This document shows positions 61,133 through 64,000 of a stretch of 64,000 nt of DNA, piece by piece. Position 1 is the stretch's first letter, and every line of letters starts with the position of its first letter. The notes below the pieces were generated by a model. It had not been told where the DNA came from and ran no database searches. It worked only from the letters and a program-made list of their open reading frames with translations. A program made the position numbers and the translations under genes. Where the stretch lies: NCBI RefSeq assembly GCF_024362385.1, contig NZ_CP101466.1, positions 2,480,001 through 2,544,000 on the forward strand, read 5' to 3'. Source of the stretch: Arthrobacter sp. DNA4. Its GTDB lineage: Bacteria > Actinomycetota > Actinomycetes > Actinomycetales > Micrococcaceae.

Positions 61133-61190
61133 TCGATTGCTCCGTAACGGCCCTATTGGAGGCTCAAAACGGCGTTTACGGAGCAATCGA
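61133..61190. repeat. 58-base inverted-repeat element downstream of the M3 peptidase
   Basis: Perfect 15-base arms TCGATTGCTCCGTAA (61133-61147) and TTACGGAGCAATCGA (61176-61190) with a 28-base centre whose ends extend the pairing imperfectly. AT-rich for this genome. It could be a terminator, or a dispersed palindromic repeat of the REP/MITE kind. No second copy was noticed in this window. Confidence 0.6.
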
Positions 61191-61200
61191 CTTAAAAGAA

Positions 61201-61242
61201 CGACGCCGGTCCCCCACCAAAGAAGGTGGGGAACCGGCGTCG
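61201..61242 (-). terminator. rho-independent terminator of pdxS
   Basis: CGACGCCGGTCCCCCACC (61201-61218) pairs with GGTGGGGAACCGGCGTCG (61225-61242) over 18 positions with one mismatch and a 6-base AAAGAA loop. On the minus strand the hairpin is followed by TTCTTTTAAG, a good T-tract. It lies 159 bases after the pdxS stop, and the plus-side tail (TAATAAAAA) suits the opposite direction less. Confidence 0.75.
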
Positions 61243-61400
61243 TAATAAAAACCAAAGGCGACCACTAGCGCCGGACGGTGCGGTCCGGCAGCGTGCGTAA
61301 AAGGGGCCCCGCCCCCAACCACCGCGGGTATGGCGGCAGCGGGAGGCGGGGAATAGCACGCAGAGGATCGCGCCGTTCGGCGCGATCATCTAATTGACGA

Positions 61401-62327
61401 CTACCAGCCGCGCTCAGCGAGACGGTGCGGCTGGGGGATCTCGTCAACGTTGATGCCCACCATGGCTTCGCCGAGCCCGCGGGAGGCCTTGGCGATGACA
61501 TCGGGGTCGTCGAAGAAGGTGGTGGCCTTGACGACGGCGGCGGCGCGCTGGGCGGGGTTGCCGGACTTGAAGATGCCGGAGCCGACGAAGACGCCGTCGG
61601 CGCCGAGCTGCATCATCATGGCAGCGTCAGCGGGGGTGGCGATGCCGCCTGCGGTGAAGAGGACCACAGGAAGCTTGCCGGCAGCGGCAACTTCCTTGAC
61701 GAGTTCGTACGGGGCCTGCAGTTCCTTGGCGGCAACGTACAGCTCGTCCTCGGGCAGGGAGGAAAGCTTGGCGATCTCCGAGCGGATCTTGCGCATGTGC
61801 CCGGTGGCGTTGGAGACGTCGCCGGTGCCGGCCTCGCCCTTGGAGCGGATCATGGCCGCGCCCTCGTTGATGCGGCGCAGGGCCTCACCGAGGTTGGTCG
61901 CACCGCAGACGAAGGGAACCTTGAAGTTCCACTTGTCGATGTGGTTGACGTAGTCGGCCGGGGTCAGGACCTCGGACTCGTCGATGTAGTCGACACCGAG
62001 GGACTGCAGGACCTGGGCTTCCACGAAGTGGCCGATCCGGGCCTTGGCCATCACAGGGATGGACACGGCGTCAATGATCTGGTCGATCATGTCGGGATCG
62101 GACATGCGGGACACGCCGCCCTGGGCGCGGATATCGGCCGGAACACGCTCCAGCGCCATGACTGCCACGGCACCGGCGTCTTCGGCGATGCGGGCCTGCT
62201 CGACGTTGACGACGTCCATGATGACGCCGCCCTTGAGCATCTCGGCCATGCCACGCTTCACGCGGTTGCTGCCCGTGACGCTGTTCGCGGACGAACCGGC
62301 CTCGTTGCTTACATCAGGTGTAGACAC
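61401..62327 (-). CDS. pdxS: pyridoxal 5'-phosphate synthase, synthase subunit
   Basis: Builds PLP from ribose 5-phosphate, glyceraldehyde 3-phosphate and ammonia from PdxT. TIM barrel of 308 residues, with catalytic Asp in [12 protein letters not shown] and Lys in [14 protein letters not shown], and phosphate site [12 protein letters not shown] start at 62327, backed by AGGGG five bases upstream; upstream in-frame sequence is non-coding. Ends in a good terminator. Not next to pdxT in this window. Confidence 0.96.
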   Translation of the reverse strand: MSTPDVSNEAGSSANSVTGSNRVKRGMAEMLKGGVIMDVVNVEQARIAEDAGAVAVMALERVPADIRAQGGVSRMSDPDMIDQIIDAVSIPVMAKARIGHFVEAQVLQSLGVDYIDESEVLTPADYVNHIDKWNFKVPFVCGATNLGEALRRINEGAAMIRSKGEAGTGDVSNATGHMRKIRSEIAKLSSLPEDELYVAAKELQAPYELVKEVAAAGKLPVVLFTAGGIATPADAAMMMQLGADGVFVGSGIFKSGNPAQRAAAVVKATTFFDDPDVIAKASRGLGEAMVGINVDEIPQPHRLAERGW

Positions 62328-62464
62328 AAAAACCCCTATGGGTAGACAGATGATCTTCGCCGGGCATGCGGCGGCAGCTGCCGGAGGTGCACGCACGGGT
62401 TGCCGGGTCGCTTGACCGGGCACTTATATACTAGTCCCCCGCCGCGCGGCCAGCTTAATCATGC

Positions 62465-63088
62465 TTAATCAGCGGGCGTGGGTTCCGCCAGTGCCTGCCG
62501 GCGCACGGAAACCACGCGTTGCACGACGGTGACGAGGCTCGCCGCGGCCAGGAGGACCAGGGTGACCAGGAGCACCACGGTTGGCAGTCCCAAACCGGTC
62601 AGACCGGTGACCACCAGCACGGAGACCAGGCGTTCGGCCCGTTCTGCGATCCCGACATTGGCGGTGAACCCGAGCGACTCGGCCTTGGCCCTGGCGTAGG
62701 AGACAACCATGCCCAGGACCAGGCACAGCAGCGCGCTGACGGCGATGGCGGTGTTGTTTCCGCCGGTGAAGAACCATACGGACACGCCGGCGAAGAGTGC
62801 GCCGTCGGCGACCCGGTCCAGCGTGGAGTCGAGGAAGTTTCCCCATCGGCTCTTGATGTCCTGCATCCGCGCCATGATGCCGTCCAGGACGTCGGAGAAG
62901 ATGAACGCGGTGATGAAGACGGTCCCCCAAAAGAGTTGACCCAGGGGGTAGAAGATGAGGGCTCCTGCGGCAACACCCGCGGTTCCGAGGATGGTGACCG
63001 CGTCCGGGGAGACGCCAATTTTCAGGAGCCAGCGGGCCAGTGGGGTAAACAGCGCGGTGAAGAAGCCGCGGGCATGCCTATTCAGCAT
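62465..63088 (-). CDS. pgsA: CDP-alcohol phosphatidyltransferase (phosphatidylinositol phosphate synthase type)
   Basis: Membrane enzyme of 207 residues. The CDP-alcohol signature DVLDGIMAR-x8-GNFLDSTLDRVAD is complete (metal-binding aspartates), with about six membrane helices. In actinobacteria this gene next to a HIT gene encodes phosphatidylinositol phosphate synthase (PgsA1), which makes PIP from inositol phosphate and CDP-diacylglycerol. ATG at 63088 overlaps the HIT gene by 11 bases. Confidence 0.9.
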   Translation of the reverse strand: MLNRHARGFFTALFTPLARWLLKIGVSPDAVTILGTAGVAAGALIFYPLGQLFWGTVFITAFIFSDVLDGIMARMQDIKSRWGNFLDSTLDRVADGALFAGVSVWFFTGGNNTAIAVSALLCLVLGMVVSYARAKAESLGFTANVGIAERAERLVSVLVVTGLTGLGLPTVVLLVTLVLLAAASLVTVVQRVVSVRRQALAEPTPAD

Positions 63089-63665
63089 CCGACTCCCCGG
63101 GCCAGGCCTCAGCCACCTGTTGCCGGACCTCATCAAGGGTCTGGGTGATGGCTTTGGTCTGGGCGATGATGGGGAAGAAATTACCGTCGCCACCCCAGCG
63201 CGGAACAATGTGCTGGTGCAGGTGCGCGGAGATACCTGCACCGCCCACCACGCCCTGGTTCATGCCCAGGTTGAAGCCGCCGGGATTGGATACTTTCCGC
63301 AGGACCCGCATGGCCGTCTGGGTCAGCTCGGCGAACTCCGCTGTTTCTTCAACCGTGAGGTCCGTGTAGTCCGGAATGTGCCGGTAGGGGCAGACCAGCA
63401 GGTGGCCCGGATTGTAGGGGAACAGGTTCAGCACCACATAGCAGGTCCGACCGCGGTAGACGATGAGCGCCTCTTCGTCAGTGCGGCCGGGGCCTACGCA
63501 GAACGGGCAGTCGTTCTCGTTCTTGAACTGGTGCTGGCCGCCTTTGATGTAGGCCATACGGTGCGGAGTCCACAGGCGCTGGAAGGCGTCCGGGACACCG
63601 GCGAGGGCAAAGTCGTCGGTAACGCCGGCATCGCCTGGATATCCTGCGCCTGTGTTCTCCTGCAC
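63078..63665 (-). CDS. HIT-domain protein (AP4A phosphorylase-like)
   Basis: A 195-residue histidine triad protein. The HIT motif HLHQHIVPRWGGD (H-x-H-x-H) and Cys pairs in CPFC (about residues 53-56) match the actinobacterial AP4A phosphorylase-type group that degrades dinucleoside polyphosphates. It lies between thrS and pgsA in the order usual for actinobacteria. Start at 63665. Confidence 0.92.
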   Translation of the reverse strand: MQENTGAGYPGDAGVTDDFALAGVPDAFQRLWTPHRMAYIKGGQHQFKNENDCPFCVGPGRTDEEALIVYRGRTCYVVLNLFPYNPGHLLVCPYRHIPDYTDLTVEETAEFAELTQTAMRVLRKVSNPGGFNLGMNQGVVGGAGISAHLHQHIVPRWGGDGNFFPIIAQTKAITQTLDEVRQQVAEAWPGESDAE

Positions 63666-63683
63666 TGTGCTGTTTCCGTTCGG

Positions 63684-64000
63684 CTAGCTGGTCCGGTTGC
63701 GGACGGCTTCGGTGATTCGCTTGACCGCTTCCGCGACGGGCACACCGTTGTCCTGGCTACCGTCCCGGAAGCGGAACGAAACAGCGCCCGCCTCTGCGTC
63801 GTCGCCGCCCGCGATCAGCACGAACGGGATCTTGTCCTTGCTGGCGGTGCGGATCTTCTTGGGGAAGCGGTCCGAGGACGTATCCACCTCGGCGCGGATG
63901 CCCGCCGCCTTGAGCTGGCCGACGACGTCGAACATGTAATCGTTGAACGCCTCCGCCACGGGGATGCCTACCACCTGGACCGGAGCCAGCCACGCGGGGA
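63684..64000 (-). CDS. thrS: threonyl-tRNA synthetase, C-terminal fragment
   Basis: The 3' end of thrS on the minus strand; the frame runs off the window. The visible 105 residues are the anticodon-binding domain: [27 protein letters not shown] start with APVQVV, then [18 protein letters not shown] and [25 protein letters not shown]. Followed by the HIT gene after an 18-base gap. Confidence 0.93.
   Translation of the reverse strand, partial: PAWLAPVQVVGIPVAEAFNDYMFDVVGQLKAAGIRAEVDTSSDRFPKKIRTASKDKIPFVLIAGGDDAEAGAVSFRFRDGSQDNGVPVAEAVKRITEAVRNRTS

Noticed and set aside
62431..62445. AT-rich island (cacttatatactag) as a pdxS promoter -10 box
   Set aside because: A TATA-like stretch is present, but no matching -35 at a proper distance could be recognised on either strand.

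Overview
The window is a high-GC actinobacterial chromosome segment. Gene order and protein sequences fit the family Micrococcaceae, most likely Arthrobacter or Pseudarthrobacter. The pointers are an actinobacterial integration host factor next to gmk-rpoZ-coaBC-metK-priA, a pyrR-led pyrimidine operon, the secDF-yajC-ruvBAC-yebC-pdxT run, DUF349 beside relA, murT-gatD, and an actinobacteria-type VLRF1 protein. Almost all of it is core chromosome, densely packed with 1, 4 or 8 base stop/start overlaps. No tRNA, rRNA, insertion sequence, prophage or CRISPR array was seen, and no gene-free stretch exceeds 300 bases.

Layout: (1) 1-355, end of a glycosyltransferase. (2) 352-15405 minus strand: pyrR-pyrB-pyrC-membrane protein-carA-carB-pyrF, then mihF-gmk-rpoZ-coaBC-metK-priA, i.e. 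UMP synthesis followed by nucleotide, transcription and cofactor functions. (3) 15584-16885 plus: PrsW-type membrane protease ending inside a strong hairpin. (4) 16931-30509 minus: rarA, rpsD, two small membrane proteins, alaS-ruvX-mltG-aroE-aroC-aroK-aroB, a TPR-like protein, efp-nusB; the aro genes form most of the shikimate pathway. (5) 30573-36500 plus: VLRF1 protein, then the one accessory-looking block, an IclR regulator with an SDR, a KstD-like flavoprotein, a Dabb protein and an MHS transporter broken by an in-frame stop. (6) 36525-44700: GNAT, aspS, amino-acid permease, hisS, cyclophilin, DUF349 protein. (7) 44818-55423: damaged AbiEi-like gene, then relA, secF, secD, yajC, ruvB, ruvA, ruvC, yebC, pdxT on the minus strand. 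(8) 55514-64000: murT-gatD, ferric-reductase-like protein, M3 peptidase, pdxS, pgsA, HIT protein and the end of thrS.

Four indispensable or highly conserved genes (carB, aroC, hisS, ruvB) are broken by single-base losses in short homopolymers while the rest of each protein is perfectly conserved. This pattern points to uncorrected sequencing indels rather than gene decay. The MHS transporter stop is different: it is a substitution in an otherwise open frame and may be real.

The most interesting items are the alicyclic/steroid-type dehydrogenation cassette with a candidate IclR operator, a recognisable PyrR-binding RNA loop that also decides the pyrR start codon, the VLRF1 peptidyl-tRNA hydrolase-like gene, a 100-residue histidine-rich cytoplasmic segment on MltG, and several unexplained inverted repeats.
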